From: Rhynchonema sp. JSB1_4
Lineage: Eukaryota > Nematoda > Chromadorea > Monhysterida > Xyalidae
DNA: 64,000 nt
NCBI GenBank assembly: GCA_030248065.1
Contig: JASAMV010007799.1
Location: 1 to 64,000, forward strand
Direction of reading: 5' to 3'
Shown here: positions 11,901-26,900 of the stretch, piece after piece
Layout: each line of letters opens with the position of its first letter
Position numbering within the stretch: position 1 is the first letter of the stretch
Position numbers and translations under genes: made by a program
Notes under the pieces: model-generated
Told to the model about the DNA's origin: nothing
The model's input: the letters and a program-made list of their open reading frames with translations, nothing else
Databases searched by the model: none

Positions 11901-14900
11901 TCGGACCCGGTCTTGCCTTGGTCGCAAGTGACTCTTTACGGTTTTTTAGGACATTTTGTGATCTACTGATGCACTAATTTAGGCCGGCTTAAAGTTGCTG
12001 GTTTTGCGTCACTAGGAGCACTTTTACACAAGGTGGAAATTATATAGTGGGCATCAGATCGGGAAATCTCAAGAAACATATCTTATTTCCATAAAAAAGT
12101 CACGTCACGTGAATATAGCATCCGGACCGGACCGATTTTACCAAGTGTGATCTATCGGTCGCGCAATTAATCAACAACGTACCGTATCCTGCGTCTGAGC
12201 AGCACACACGCACAGCAGACAGCGAGCAACGTTGCCACTAGTGCGCCGGCAACGATCAGCGACCATTCGAAGTACGACCAGTGCGTCCATTCATCGATCC
12301 AATCCATTTCGACGACGATTCGCTGCGAATGCATGCCCTCGCCGCGAAAATCAATTGCGGCCACCTCGAGCTCGTAGATATCACCGTTGACTAGATTGTG
12401 AAGCAGGACCGAGCGTTCTTCGCCTGAATTTCAAGGTGCTGATGTTACAGTCGGTTACACACGAAGACACGATTGTTAGAAACCCATATCAATCAGTGGC
12501 CTTCTGGAAATAAAGTTATGGCGGTGTGGTGAAAACTATGTATGATTCGTCGTTACTAAAAATAACGAAATCTGGCTATAATTATTGTTGTCAACGCAAC
12601 TGCCTATGTTTCGTGTGAATTCAGCAGAATGTCGATTGCAACCAACGCACTGGTTGAATAACACACTTGTATAGCGCGACAGGCTCGTTGACGACCACAA
12701 AGACATCCTGCTGCGTCGGAACGAAACACAGGCAGTTAGTTGCGTAAACGACATTAGTATAAGCCGAAAATCTCACCACTAATATGCTCGGTGTTCCAGT
12801 CGTGCGTGCCCAGCTCCCGCCAATAGAGCACATATTGCAGGATGGGTCTGGGTCGGTCCGCTTGACCGACACTGCTGTCAGTCTTCGGTGGACGCCAACG
12901 GACGTAGATGGTTGAAACATTGACCACTTCGCCCGAAACATTCTGCGGCACGCCGGGCGCGGTTCGCGTGCCGGGACTGCGACATTCGATGTCTCCGCCG
13001 AACACGCCGCCGCCGATGCCCGACGCAGACAGGGACCGAACCGCCACCAGGTACAACTGACCGGGCACAATGCCGTCGACTAGATGCAGTTCGGGTGACG
13101 TGCTGAAAAAATGCGCGCATGTTTTCGCTTTTAATTTATTTATTGTAATTTGGGCACCGCCTGCACCTACTGTATTCGACCTACCCTACGCGCGTCACTA
13201 AATAGGCACGACACCAAGTTGACAGCGTACTGCTTTCACCGCGCAGCTATTAGACCGATTTTACCGGTTTACCGATCCTCCTCAGAGGTGAAAGGGTGTG
13301 TGTGCGGGGGGTTGTCGGGGTGCAACCAGGCGAGCTGTCAAACTTCGGTCATCCGTTCAGTCCGGTTTTGTCAAGCAACTTTTTTCATCTGTCATGGTAC
13401 TACATAGCAAGATTTCTAGCATCGCAGATCTGACCGTCTGCCTTGAAACGTCTAATTGCTGCGCTGGCTAAACATCCGTTCCGCCAGCAAAATAATCTCG
13501 AATAATTTTTAATCGACAAAGCCCGCTGACCAACGCCATTTCAATCACTCGTTCACAAACTTTACCGACTTTACACCAAAAAGACAACAAAAAATTCCAC
13601 AAAAATCGATTTAAAAAAAAACACGGACTTACACGATCTCATACTTGACGTGTTTGGCCGAATTGAGCACAGTGCCATTCGGCGGTCGTATGCTGTGCCG
13701 GACCTCGTACTGCGTCACCGCGGTCGTGCCACGTGGCGCGGGTTGCCAGTGCACACGCAGCTCACCCGGACGCACGTCGCGGTCGCAGGTCAGCGGCCAG
13801 GGCGGGTGCGGCAGGTCAATATTGGACGTCTGGAACACATGCGAACACGATTTTGGTGGGTGCGGTCATTATTTTTGATTTCGGAGAGAAAAAAACAAAA
13901 AAATGCAAAATGCGCCGATAAATCATGATTATATCATGGTCTGGCTGCGATGACGACTGAACAAGTAGCCACGTACCTCAAATTGACCATCAATGCCTTT
14001 TGACTGTAGTGTCGGGTCAGGTTTCGTCTCGATCATACTGGACGATTCGTAGCCCAACACTCCGTTAAGGTCGACGGCCGCGATAGCAATACGATACCAC
14101 GTGGACGGCGCTGGAAAGTTTTGCTTAAATTTAGGCTCGGAATTTTTTTGTTTTTAGAATTTCTATCTTTTGTTCCTTTTAAGACAGTAAAACTTAGCTG
14201 TGTTTTGCGCCACACGTTGTCTGAATTGATATCCATGAAACTATTTTTCGCCTGGCACGCATATGATATGATAGACATGTTCCCCGTATTACATAGAATA
14301 AAACCCAAGTCACGTTATTGTTTTGCAGAACAAACACGGTGTGTGGTTTTTCTGCAATCAATTATATTCGCGCTCCGGCACTGCACGACGTGACAGTGTG
14401 TGTGCATAATCAAATCATCACATCACCATGTTTGGACGCATGTCTGACAGAAACAAACAGTTATGGAACGGGGCCTGAACACTGTATGTACACGGTCACG
14501 CTCACAAAACTAAAGGGTGTCTGTCACTTTTATTTTCATGTCATAGAACTAAAGTTGCAGCGGTAGGTTTTTACTGATTGATATCACAATTGAATTCCGC
14601 GTATGATAAATGTTCAACATGCTTCCATCCATACACCGCTTGCCTGATGTTTCAAGGCCCTGTTTTTAGAACGTGGCTGCGCCTTTTCAAGCAATATTCC
14701 TTCAAGCTTTTGCTGAAAGTGGCGCAAGCCTCAGCAAGCCGCCTTGAAACATCAGATATGGCCGCGTTTCGTTATGGAGAATCGCCCAAAGATTCGACTG
14801 TGCAATAAATCTGCCAAGTCCAACCGCTGTAACATTATACTGTATCTACATATGTATCGACATGCAAATAAAAGTGACAGGGTGTACTTTTGAGACACCC

Positions 14901-17900
14901 TATTATATTTCAGACATATATGTATATACACATGTGTTGGTGTTCAAATTTTGTATATAAATATACTATGTACATATGTATTGCACGAGTACATTGTTAT
15001 TTGGTACCGTGCGCCACTGCAGAATGCACGCACCATACAGATTACATAGGTATGCGACACTCGCATTGTACTACAGCCTAAATTCGCCCAAGCTAAAATT
15101 TTCGGAGGATCAATTGATTTCGGCCGAATCGGCTGAAATTTGATGATCAGGGGTAGTCGATGACGTTGATCACGCAATATAGCACAATTCTCCGGATCGG
15201 ACCAGCATCGGTCCTAATGCGTGTGCCTGGTTCGACCACCCCAACCGACCCAGGCCTGTGCCGGTGGGGAACATAGATGGCAGATTTCTAGGTAACCACA
15301 AGTTCACGCCATTGAACTTTAACTACTGGTTGCTTATAAATCTGCCATCTATGGCCGGGACTGATCTCAGTCCGATCCGACAAATTCCACCGTGATTAGC
15401 GTTATTGATTATTCCTTAATTACCAAGTTTCAGGTAATTCGGCTGATAACGATTGACTCTGCAAGACTTTCCCCTTTAAGGTCGGTTTATACTCTGACTG
15501 CCCGGCAGTAGCAGTCAGAAATTTGTGACTGCCCGTTCGGTCAGCTCATTAACAGAGCAAGAACAGTAGACGGCAGGCAGCGGTCAATGGACAGAGCGGA
15601 ACAGGCAATCACTACAAGCAATCACTGCCTTGCCGGGCACTTCTGCGTGGTAGTGACTTCTCCCGATTTTGACTTCTACTTCCCGGAAGTCAGAAGTATA
15701 AATCGACCTTTATTCCCCCAATGTGAATTTAGGGTGTGCGAGCGCTAGTATGTACACATCTCTGAGTCTGGCACGCACTCAAAACAAAAGCATATTTCTT
15801 TCAAATGCTCCCCCCCCCAACAACACGGCAACTGTGTACAGTCTCTCTGACGATGGTACACATGCTTGAATTACAGACTGCACGCACTTCGGGTTGTTGT
15901 TCTGTATGTCGATGTTTTTCGAAAATACAGCAAAAACTAAAAGGCTATTTATTTTTGAAGGTCGCATCAACAGGCGGTACCAGCCAACAAAATGTATGTG
16001 CAGGCAGACACACGATAGGCGCGCGGGAGGACGACGTTTTTTGGATGGGAATGAAGCAGGTGAATATTTACTGTAATGTCCGACACAGTATTTATTATCC
16101 ACACGCGCTCAGAATAATATTACAAACTGCAGCTGCAGACATGTATGTACGTGCGGAGAATGATACTATGCGTTGCTGTTAATTGTGCTAAATTTGGAAA
16201 TAGCGCGTCACATCATATTCTCACATCTCTAAGACTTTGCGCACAGATTTAGGCCATGGATAACCCACTATAACTGCGCAGCACATAAGCTAATCCGTAC
16301 CTTGGCAGGAAAACAGTGCGCGCTGGCTGATGTTTCATCATGGGGGAAGCATTCGAACCCCTTTAAAGGGCTCGGGACATAACCGAAGGAAGGATAGCAG
16401 GACATAGTGTTACATACCGTTGGTAAGCATTCCGACAGCCTATGTCACGCACAAATTTTAAGCTCCTTGGAGATTCGCTATCTCTTGGTAGAGGGACTTT
16501 TCGTTCCAGAAAAAACTGGATTTTTGCACAAATTGGAACGACCGGTGCAGAAACCCCAAATGAGTTGATGGTCAAGTAACACGTGGATAGGATTACAACT
16601 TCTTCGGAGTAACTTACCATCACAACTTCAGTCGCTCAAACCATTGCTTCACACGGTGAGGGTGCGCAACGTTCCAAAACTCGGCCTTATTTTTCGATAA
16701 CACAAGTTTGTCCCTAAATTTCGAGGCCACGCTTAGCGCTGCGCAAATAAGAATGCAATGGGGAAGTAGAGCATCGTCGAAAATACCAGAAAATAAGGTT
16801 TTTAAATTTTTTAACTCATGGCTAGCTCCGTGACAGGCCTAAAAATCCATTAAATTGCCGCTAAATTAGGTGGTTACATTCATTGCCAGAATTGTGACAC
16901 ATAAAGGCCACAGATTGTATCGGATTCGAAACAAAACATTGAGAGAAACGTCTGGTTTAACAACCTATCAAGGTCCGAAGACCCCAAGGTCTACAGATCT
17001 CTCGGAGCAGCCATACTAACCTGAATGTGATATTCAGCTATAAATGCGTATTGCTAACAGCTATTGTAAATGTGACAACACCAAACAATGTATCTCGGCA
17101 GTAGCTTTCGAACGATATATAACAAGCCCCAATAAATTCTTACGCTTAAGGGCAGAGGCTAAAAAATTGCCATTTTGACGATTCTGGAATGAACCGTCAC
17201 GTCACCGTGTGCGATTTCGGAATTTTGACGGTTTCTTGTCCATAGTAAGAGATAGTATCGGCATGTCATATATCGTTCGATAGCTACTTTGAAGCTACAT
17301 CGTTTGATGGTATCAAATGTGCAATAATCTTTAACAGTAACGACTTATAGTCAAATATCTTATTCAGGGTGGCATGGCTGCAGCAGCCGGACCATGGGGT
17401 TTGAGGTCTTGAAACTCGTCTAGATTGTTGGACTGTGCGTTTATCTAACTTTCTCGTTTATAATGCAATGCAATACGTGGCTTATTTACATCACATTTCC
17501 TTCAATGAATGCAACTATGCAGTTTAGGGGCAATTTTTAGGTCTTTTTCGGCCTGTCACGCCGCTATCTAAGTGTTTCCAAATTTAAAAACCTTATTTTC
17601 TGGTACTTTCGAAAATGCTGTATTTTTCTGTTGCATTTTTATTTCAACAACACAAAGCTCGGCCTCAAAATTTAGAGACCAACTTGTGTTTTCTAAAAAT
17701 GTGGCCGATTTTCGGAACATTTCGCACCCTCACCGAGTGAAGCAATGCTTTGAGAGACTGAAGTTCTCATGATAAGTTGAACAGAAGCTGTTGTAATCCT
17801 ATCCACGTGTTACTTGACTTTCAACTCATTTAGGGTTTCTGCACCGGTCGTTTCAAGTTATGAAAAAATTCACTTTTTTCTGGAACGAAAAGTCGCTCTA

Positions 17901-20900
17901 CCAAGAGATAGGGAATCTCTAAGGAGCTTAACATTGGTGCGTGACATATGCTGTCACAGTGCTTTCCAACGATGTATAACACTGCGCTCTGCTGCCCTTC
18001 CTTCGGTTGTGTCCCGAGCCCTTTAAAGTGTGAACGCCTAAAAATCAACTCCCCTCGACCTCGTAGTGTATGTACTCACCCAGGCCCTCCAACGTCGCCT
18101 CGCTGACGTAATGCTCGAAGTCGGCGTGATTCCGTACGATCTCGCTTTCATCCTGTCCGATAATGTCCACATTGTACATGAGTCGGAATCCGGCGCGTCT
18201 GTCGGCCTCCTCCGCCGGTGAATCGGGAGAGATTTTCCAGCTGACCGCCACCTGCGTCGACCCGATCGCGCCGATGTGAATGACGACCGGTGACAGTTTG
18301 CGATATTCACTCGCCGATGATGTTTCATCCGGTGATGATAGTGATTCAGCAGTCTGATTCGCTGGTGGTCCGGCGATGGTGTCCGGATGTAGCGTGATTT
18401 CGGTGTCCGCGTCGGTTTTCGGCATCGTATAGTCCGACCAACGATAGCGATCTTCGGATTTGAGCGCTCGTTTCGACGGGAATCCGGCGCGCGTGCTCGC
18501 GATCACGCGGAATTCGTATGTGACACCCGGCTCGAGGTCTGGAATTATATTGATCTTTTGTTGTCTGATAATACCCATGGGTACAACTGAACAGAGGTCG
18601 CAATCTGGCCAGGCCGCAGTTTTGGGTTTTGGGTTCGGGCCGGGTTTTTGGGACCTCTGTTACCAAATTATGGTTGGTATGCCCACTGCCGGAATCCGGA
18701 TCGGAGCTGATTTGACGTTCACTCTTGGCATAACTAATTTTGCCCATTGCACAGTGATATTGCAAGCTGCAGCCAGTGACTTGCGCAATGTTACGCTGTA
18801 TGGTTACACAAGGGTGGTCTGTATAGAGACACATGGCCAGCTGGCCGATGTTTCACGGATGGCTGGATTGCATGTAAGCAATTTCAATGCCAAGTCAAAG
18901 TCAAGCCCCCCAAGATCCAGATGCCAGCAACGAGTGTGCACTAGCATCCTCGAGTGGGCATGATAACGAAAAGGACAACATGCTTATCCCTTACGCTTAC
19001 CGCCAATCGTGTCCTGTCTGATGAGATGAGGTAGTGTTACGGCACGAGCATCGGTCAACTGTCCACGCTTCCTCCACTCGAGCCTGTACTTATCGACCCG
19101 ACCCGGCGGCACCCAGTCGGCCTCATCGAAGTTGGACCAATCAACCAACAGTTGACCGTCGGCTTGTGGTGTCATCGTGATCGGGGTTGACTGTTGCACG
19201 ACTGCAAATAATTTTTTTTGAATTCATGAGGATAAAAAGATGAGTTTGTTTTATTGCCATTTCTAAAGCAACGCTGCGGGTGTCCTGGGCCCAGTCCACA
19301 GAAACCGACTACCTTAACCTTAACGTTAACCTAAATGTTAACATAAACGAAAACATAGTGAAAGATAAAATCGTGCGCGTTTTTGGTCCTCATTTTTCTC
19401 TTATATTTGCAATTGTTTTTAACTGTCCATAATTTGTTTACAAGAATTCTTCCCACAACTAACATCCATCAAACGTTTTCGTCCTGACCCTTTCCGATGG
19501 CTTGAACAACGATGACTTCACCATGGGTGTTATCCAAAACACATAATCAGTGTTTGGTTGTAATGTGAGCAGCGAGCAGCATTCAGAAACACAACGGCCG
19601 TTGGTGCAGTGCTTCGTTAAAGACTCAGTGTTCTCGGTTGGGATGCCTGAACAAATATGCATAAAGATGATAAATTTGTCAGAGACGTTCGCATCGAGAC
19701 CCGGTGCGCCGCCGATCTGCTTGTGAAATCAGGGCGAAACAGACCAACATTAATACATTGTTACTGCTTCACTATGTGCACTCTGCTTGTGTGGCTCTCT
19801 GCCATCGCTATGCACAGTGACGGGGCTCTGTTTACGAGTTTGCACGCAGTGATGTTACAGCCCGGCAATAAGATGTGCCAACGGGGCTGTTTCCACCGAT
19901 GTCCATTGATTGAACGTTCTCGTTGTTGGACATTTTCCACCAAAAGATTTCAAAAGTGGAGAACTCAGGCAGAGTCTCGATACTGTATTTATGGTTTTGG
20001 AGCAATTGCACACGCTGCTGATGATTTGTAGTATGTACACATGCGGGTACAAATCCACACGGGTAGTGTTCAATGATTTCAATGGATATGATAACAAGAA
20101 GCCTGCCAGATTAAACGCCGTGATAGTATTTTGTTGAAAGAAACACGATTCGCCTGCCGAAAATAAATAAAATGTTGTTTTTCCCCACCCATACGTACCT
20201 GTGTCACAATCTCCAGCACAATAGTAATGTCCGATAATAAAAGTGCCAAGTTTGTCATCCGCCGTTTCATTCCAACTGATCTCCATCACTTGTTGTTGAT
20301 GATTGGCCTCAACCTACAGTATGTACAAAGTTGTTATGGTTCGTCAGTTTAAATCCTAATGCGTAGATCTTTTGTAGAAACAAGCTAAGCGACCCTTTTT
20401 GGACGAAATCAAGTTAGGCGATTTGGTCATACGACTCTTTGGACACACGCGAGTTAAGGCCACTAATTTCGACCAGAGTCAAGATTAATGGCATCAGAAA
20501 ATGTGTCGAAAATATTCTTGATGAAAAAACTCCCCATGCTGACCAAGCCAAGACCGGACCGATTACCCAGCTGTGGATTTCGCCCTTTACTTCAAACATT
20601 CGCCAACCTTGAGATTCAAGTTCAACGTTTCATTTCTGTCTGGGGCGTCCGGTTTGAATCTGAGCACCGCAGCCGCCGATATCTCTCCGACACCATTGTC
20701 GACGAAACATTGATAGACGCCGTCGTGGTCGGGGGTCGACACCGAGGAGATGACAAGGTCGGAAGTCCAGATGGTGACAAGGTCCTCCAGCTGACCGGAA
20801 GGTGACGGACTGTGCCTTGGCACCGTGACGGTCTTCCGTTGCACGGCACCCGGCGTCGACAAGCTTGGAATGATCTGCAAATATATTGGTAGGGTGGGTG

Positions 20901-23900
20901 ACTGGTTTGTTCACGGCTCACGATTTTGGCCGGATATTTATTTTCAGACGCTTCTGATGTCACAGTTGCCCCCTTCTTTTTCATATTATGTACATTTTTG
21001 TGTTTCGATAAGTTTTGTTTGTGGTTTTTGTTGTTGTTTTCATGTCCACGCATGATTAAAAACCTAATAAAAACTGGTCTCTCTCTCTCAGTCGACATCG
21101 CCACACAATGAGAACTATTTTCACACAAAACAAACACCCAGCCGAAAACTATATAAAGTTCAATCCTGCACACGTGACATTTACGTATTTGTACCTACGT
21201 ACTGTACTGCGGATCACAACACTGGAGCGATACCAAACTTGGTGATCGGATCGGATCATCGGACTTGCATTGGTCACGCGTGGAAATATATACTAGAGCA
21301 GCTAATTTTGTCCAGCTAAAAAGTTGAAGTCCGGAAACACGCTCGGCTAAATTAGCAGTATCACTAAATTTTTTGATACCCTTACCTCAAATAAGTCACG
21401 TGACCTAGGCTAAATTGGTCTGATCCGATCACCAAGTTTGATATCGTTCGTGTTGTTTGTCATAAAACACACCTGCGCCCGTGCACTTTGTATCAACGAC
21501 ACGTTACACATACATAGAGGTATGTACCTGCATGGCAAAGTTGGCAAGTCTCCAAGCAGGGCACGTGGCAATACATTACTCAATATGGGCATCCGTTTGA
21601 TTGTATTATATATGCACACGCAGAATTGGCACGAGAAACAGCAACACGTGCATGCATTATTCCGAAGTGCACCGTACGCGTTGTGTAGAAAGAAAGTACA
21701 GTATTTTAGCAAATAGTAAGTAAATACGAAATTCGAACACGGTCACAACACAAACTTTCACTTTCGCACCCAGGTCAGAAATGTTGCAGTTTGCCCATTA
21801 GCGAAACTTCAACAGTGCGCGGCTGGATTGTTTCACTTGGGCATCAAACGTGTAATGATTGTGAATTGCTGACACAGCTTGTATTTGAGATTTTCATTTC
21901 ATACAATTCATTCTGTCAAATGATATCAAAGCGCGTGTCCCTTTGGTGTTCCCACACATGAGCGGGTTGTGCGCTGGAATGTTTACGTCGTAGATACGTT
22001 AATGTACGTTGAAATTGAATTTCCCGTCCTCGCGTCCGTGTTTACGCATGTCTTATGATTAAAGGGTGTGACCGACACGACAATAATGGCAACCAAATGC
22101 ACAGGCACCACATATGTACACGCACTATATGTACGTATACCTGGTTGTTCGAAATCCATAAAATCTGACGTCACGGTGTGTCCCGTGCCCTACCCACCAA
22201 CTTTGAGAGCAGGTTATCAACACGCAACCTTATCAGATCAGCTGACATTATCAGCCGACACTCAACCCAAGCCAAACACAGCTCGGGTAAACAGCAGTTT
22301 TTTGGTGTTTTTGAAACAACAATGTTGTTGCATTGCGCCGTGGCCATTGACTTCTTTTTTACATGCAATGTTATGCAAGATAACGCCATGCTTTGAAGGT
22401 AGGCGCTGCTAAAATAAGAAACAACGGTCAAGGTGTGGATTTGTATGACGAAGGTCTGTACCCAATCAAACTGTCAATTTATCCCCGAACTTTTATCGTT
22501 GCACGCTACCCTGACTACGAGTCGTTAACCTAGTGCACCAGAAACGGCACAATAGTATCTCGCATGTCGCAAACGAAAATCGGCCCCTCAATTTACCACC
22601 ACAAAAAAGTTTTCCAACCCAGGCACATATAATATGTACATTCCTATCAGGTAAGGCATAGATTTGCACGCATTGGTGTGTAACTTGCACTGCAGCAGAA
22701 GGAGGTGCCTAGGTATGACGTTTTGAGTGTCGTACATCACAATATTGCATCGAAACTCAACTTGAGGTTGAGGTGTCAATGTGTAATGCGTGCTGTGTTT
22801 GGCAAAAAAGTAGACATTTCGCCGATGTACATATATGTGTGCAGCACCTCAATCACCAACACACAATTGGTCCCCGCAGGTGCAGCAACATTATACTCCA
22901 AGTGGTTACCGCGTACCACCTGTTGCGCAGAATTGGGTGTCACAAGATCATAATGCAAAGGTGCACACCGTGTTATTGTCATGTGTGTCACTGATGTACC
23001 ACGTGATTCCGTTTTTTTCACCAAAGAGTGTCACGTTATTGTAAAAAGATGTCATTATTTTGTGTCACGCGGCTGGTGTTGCAAAATGATGGCGAAATTT
23101 CCACCGATAAACGTTGACTCAGCGCACGTCGAACGCACAAACGCAAGAAACAGCGAAAAAGAAAAACGCTCTATGTTATGCAAGAATATGTCTTTCTTCG
23201 CGTACCTTGATGCTACCGCCTTCGCTGATTGGCTGGCCGTTTTTGAACCAGCGAATCAGCGGCGCCGGACTGGCGGTCACGTGACATTCGAATCGTACCG
23301 TACGCAGCCCTTGCGTCAGCGTGTGGTCACGCAACAGTTCGTAGAATTTGGGTGCAACTGAAGCGACATAATGTGATGTTTCATTAACACTCAAGGCGAT
23401 GTCAAACTTGGTTATCGGATCGGACAGGTGGTCTTGGTCACGTATCATTTTTGTATTGAGGATATTACTGGACTAATCTCGATTAGCTGGCTTTTCGTTT
23501 TAGCTGGCTGAGAACAATTTTTACGCCGGTCAAAACTTGTGGCATCAGTAAACCTCGGAATACGCTAAAAGCAAAAAGTCACGTATCAAAAAGACCGGAC
23601 TGATCACCAGGTTTGATTTCGCCCGTGATGTTTCAACACCACCTCGTGTCAGTTTGAAAACACAAGAAATCGAAAAACGAAGTCCAAAAATACTCACAAT
23701 TGACATTTAGGTGAGCTTTGAACATTTGAGGCTTGACTGGTTGCTCTGATGTCTTGTCGGTGGCGCCCGGCTGATGTTTCACGGCGCACGCATAAACTCC
23801 TTCATCGAATTTGTTCACATTCCTGATCACCAGGAACGATCCGCCGACAACGTGAGCCCGGTCGCGAGGTAGTTTTGTGTCTGAAATATGTCAATCAATA

Positions 23901-26900
23901 ATTCAGTTTTTTAATCAATTATCAATCCTGCATCTTTGTGTGGTTATAGGTGAGCTTGTGTGTTGTGTTCGGCTGTGTTTGCGCGCAAGAAGTCCCCATC
24001 ATATAGAACGACCACAAGCCACCGTGTTAGCCCATTATCCACTCAAAAGTATGTACACACTATGAAATGTGAGGAAAACGTCTTAGAGCTCAAAGCCGAC
24101 CATCGCTGCTGCTTGTGTAAATATTTGCGGTCATAAAAAATGCAACTTTTTGGCAATTTGAGGAAGCACCACTGCGTTATGCAGCTGTTGGGTGCGGGTT
24201 CGAAGGTTTGCGCGCACATTGTGTACTTGCGCTTCGCACACTCACTGCTACTCTGGGACCATGGTAATAAGAATTCTAGAATGACGCCTGGTCCGCTAAG
24301 TGTTCCCGAATATTACGCAGTTGGCTGCTTTTGTTTCTTTCCAACACGGCGCTGAAGGTGATGATGAGCATTTTTAACGCCGGCTCTCGCAACGCAATAG
24401 AGCGTTGCTTTTCACACACGTAATCATCGCGCACCAGACCGTGTTTATTGCTTTCGGGGTGATGTTTAGATTAGAAGCAAATGGAATGCGCGTGCATATA
24501 CATAGGTGTCAGATTGTCGGGGCCCAATCCAGTGGCACTGACATCCGAATGTACAGCATGTATCCACAAATGAAACATCAGCGTGCTCGCGTTTGGTGGA
24601 ACGCGCCAGCTGGGCATCGCATCGTTATCGTTTTACGACGTGCGTGCCCATTTAGTTGCATCTTCTCTCTCCAATGTAACTGTAGCGTCGAGCATAAACA
24701 AAAACATCGAGCACAACATGGACTCATATCTGTGACGACAGGAGACTGATAGCACAAAGTGCATACTTATAGGTACAGATAGCGGAGAACGGGGTCCTCA
24801 TTGTTAATGTTTAGGCGCCGTTACGTGATGATTGAGATGTAACAAACTGAATGTTGGCAATTTTCCAAGTGATACGATGCGAGCTGTGACCGCTCTCAAA
24901 CCGGCTAATTCTAAAGTCGTCCACGAGCAAGCCGTCGGTAATTGCGGTTGACAGTGGCCACTGCGATTATCTGCTTACGACCTGAGCGTGAACAACATTA
25001 GCATAAGCCCCACCGCCATCAAACTGACTTTGCGGCTGCAGCCTGATCCATTCAATGTCATTCGGCTCAACACCCTCAATGGCACACACAAATGCAACGT
25101 CATCGCCGACGACCGCTGATTGGTTGGCGGGCGCAGCTAGCACAACCAGATTGTTCTTGTTGCCTGATCGGGCAGGGTTGGCTGAGGCTGAAATATGCAC
25201 GCAGCAGTGTCTGTCTGATAGCTGCACACTTACGATCGCACAAGTGAGAAACAGACACCTACAATCGTCATTAGATGAGGTAGTGGTTGTGATGATTCGG
25301 ACGGTGGTCGGTCGACTGCGTTGCTGATTGGCTGGGTCGTCGATCGCGCAGAGGTAGATGCCGGAATCCGAATCGGTCACTTGCGTGATCTGCAGGTGCC
25401 AACTGCGCCCAATGCGCACGCTGAAACATTAGGTTTAAGAACATGAAACATTATTTTTGGCGAAATCCGCAACAGTCTGAATGCGCATTTTTACCCTTGT
25501 TTGCTTGCCGTTTGCTGCATCCCGCCACTTATTTCATTATTCAGAGTCATTTATGCTACAGTACATATACCATAGCCAAAAAAAATGATATGACCGTTTT
25601 TATTTCGCTCCCTCGGTGCTGTGCATTCGATTTGATATTACGATTTCAGAAAAAACTGGTCGCAAGCCAAGCGAACCACGTGGCCTAGAGCAGTGCATGC
25701 GACATTCAGATTCAATCAGGGTGGCATCAGACACACCATAGTCGTCTGGCTGTGGCTGGTGAGACGTATGTATTCACCGTTTTAGCACCCGTATCCGCAT
25801 GGGAGCTCCCCACACTGTTCACCAGCGTTTCACCAAAGTCAGACGTGATGGGAGCTAGGGATCGGACGTGGGCATGGGTGTGTGGCACTTACTAATGTGT
25901 AGGTGTGTGGCTTTTTTTAAATGTTGTGAGTGTGGGTGTGTGGGTTTTCAAAACTGTGGAGCGTGGGTGTGTGGGCCCCATATTCCGATCCCTAACGGGA
26001 GTTCATTATCGACTAAATTTATGCAGAAAAACAACAACAACGCCACACGGGAATCATAGTGCATGAGTTTGCTACCAAGATAACCACAAATTCGGCTTAA
26101 CGTGCGTGTGGCCGGATCAACTCAGCATTATTGCTGTTGTTTTTTCTTGTTTTCGTAGTGGAAGTGTAAAAACGAGGCGGACACCATTCATGAACAAACC
26201 TCGTTATTCTCGAATCCGTATCCGAATTCAGTCTGACGCCATTTCGCGTCCAGTAAAGGTCGGGCATAAGTTGTCGGTGTTTCGATCGCTGCCACCCCTC
26301 CGCCGAACAGTTGAGTCTGAGCACGCCACCGAGTCTGACTGGCCTTGACGAATCAGGGTGCTGCGTGAATGTGACGCCATCGGACGACGACCGGTTTCCG
26401 ACCAGGAGCTCCAAAGTGCCACGCGTGCTCAGCACAATGCCCCCGTGATTGGGTAACACGGCAGCGCATTGATAATCGCCCGCATCCAACCACGAAACGG
26501 CGGCTATCAACAAGGATGACTTGCCGTCTGAATCCGGGATTCGGGTGCCTGAAAAAAATAGCAAAAGCACGTTTTCGTCCGGGAAGGTTGGTTAGATGGA
26601 AAAGTTTACTTTTGATTTGTTTTTCAAGTTCCCAGAGCATATTACGAGGCGAGCCTATTGCTCTGAATTTCTTCACTCAGTTCCTGTCTAACATAGTTAA
26701 TGTCAATGTCTGAACCCGGACGCTGACCCGTAAAACATTTCACATCTGCCTGGCTGCAGGAAAGTTAGCCTGCGTGACACTGAATGAATAAGTTTGCCAA
26801 GGGCGAATTTGGCATATATTCGGAACACTATGCTTGCAAACACGCAAGACATTTCTGATTCGGGCCTCCAGCAATACATATCTCCGGATTCCGGTTTCCT

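Noticed and set aside
10120..12170. Further possible copies of inverted-repeat family A near 10.1 and 11.9-12.15 kb
   Set aside because: Only scattered GGTGATC and CGGACC words are present; I could not pair two convincing ends.
25029..25187. Receptor exon 5 first read to a later donor near 24980
   Set aside because: That end leaves the wrong phase for the next exon; the GTCAGT donor at 25028 restores phase with exon 23880-23698.
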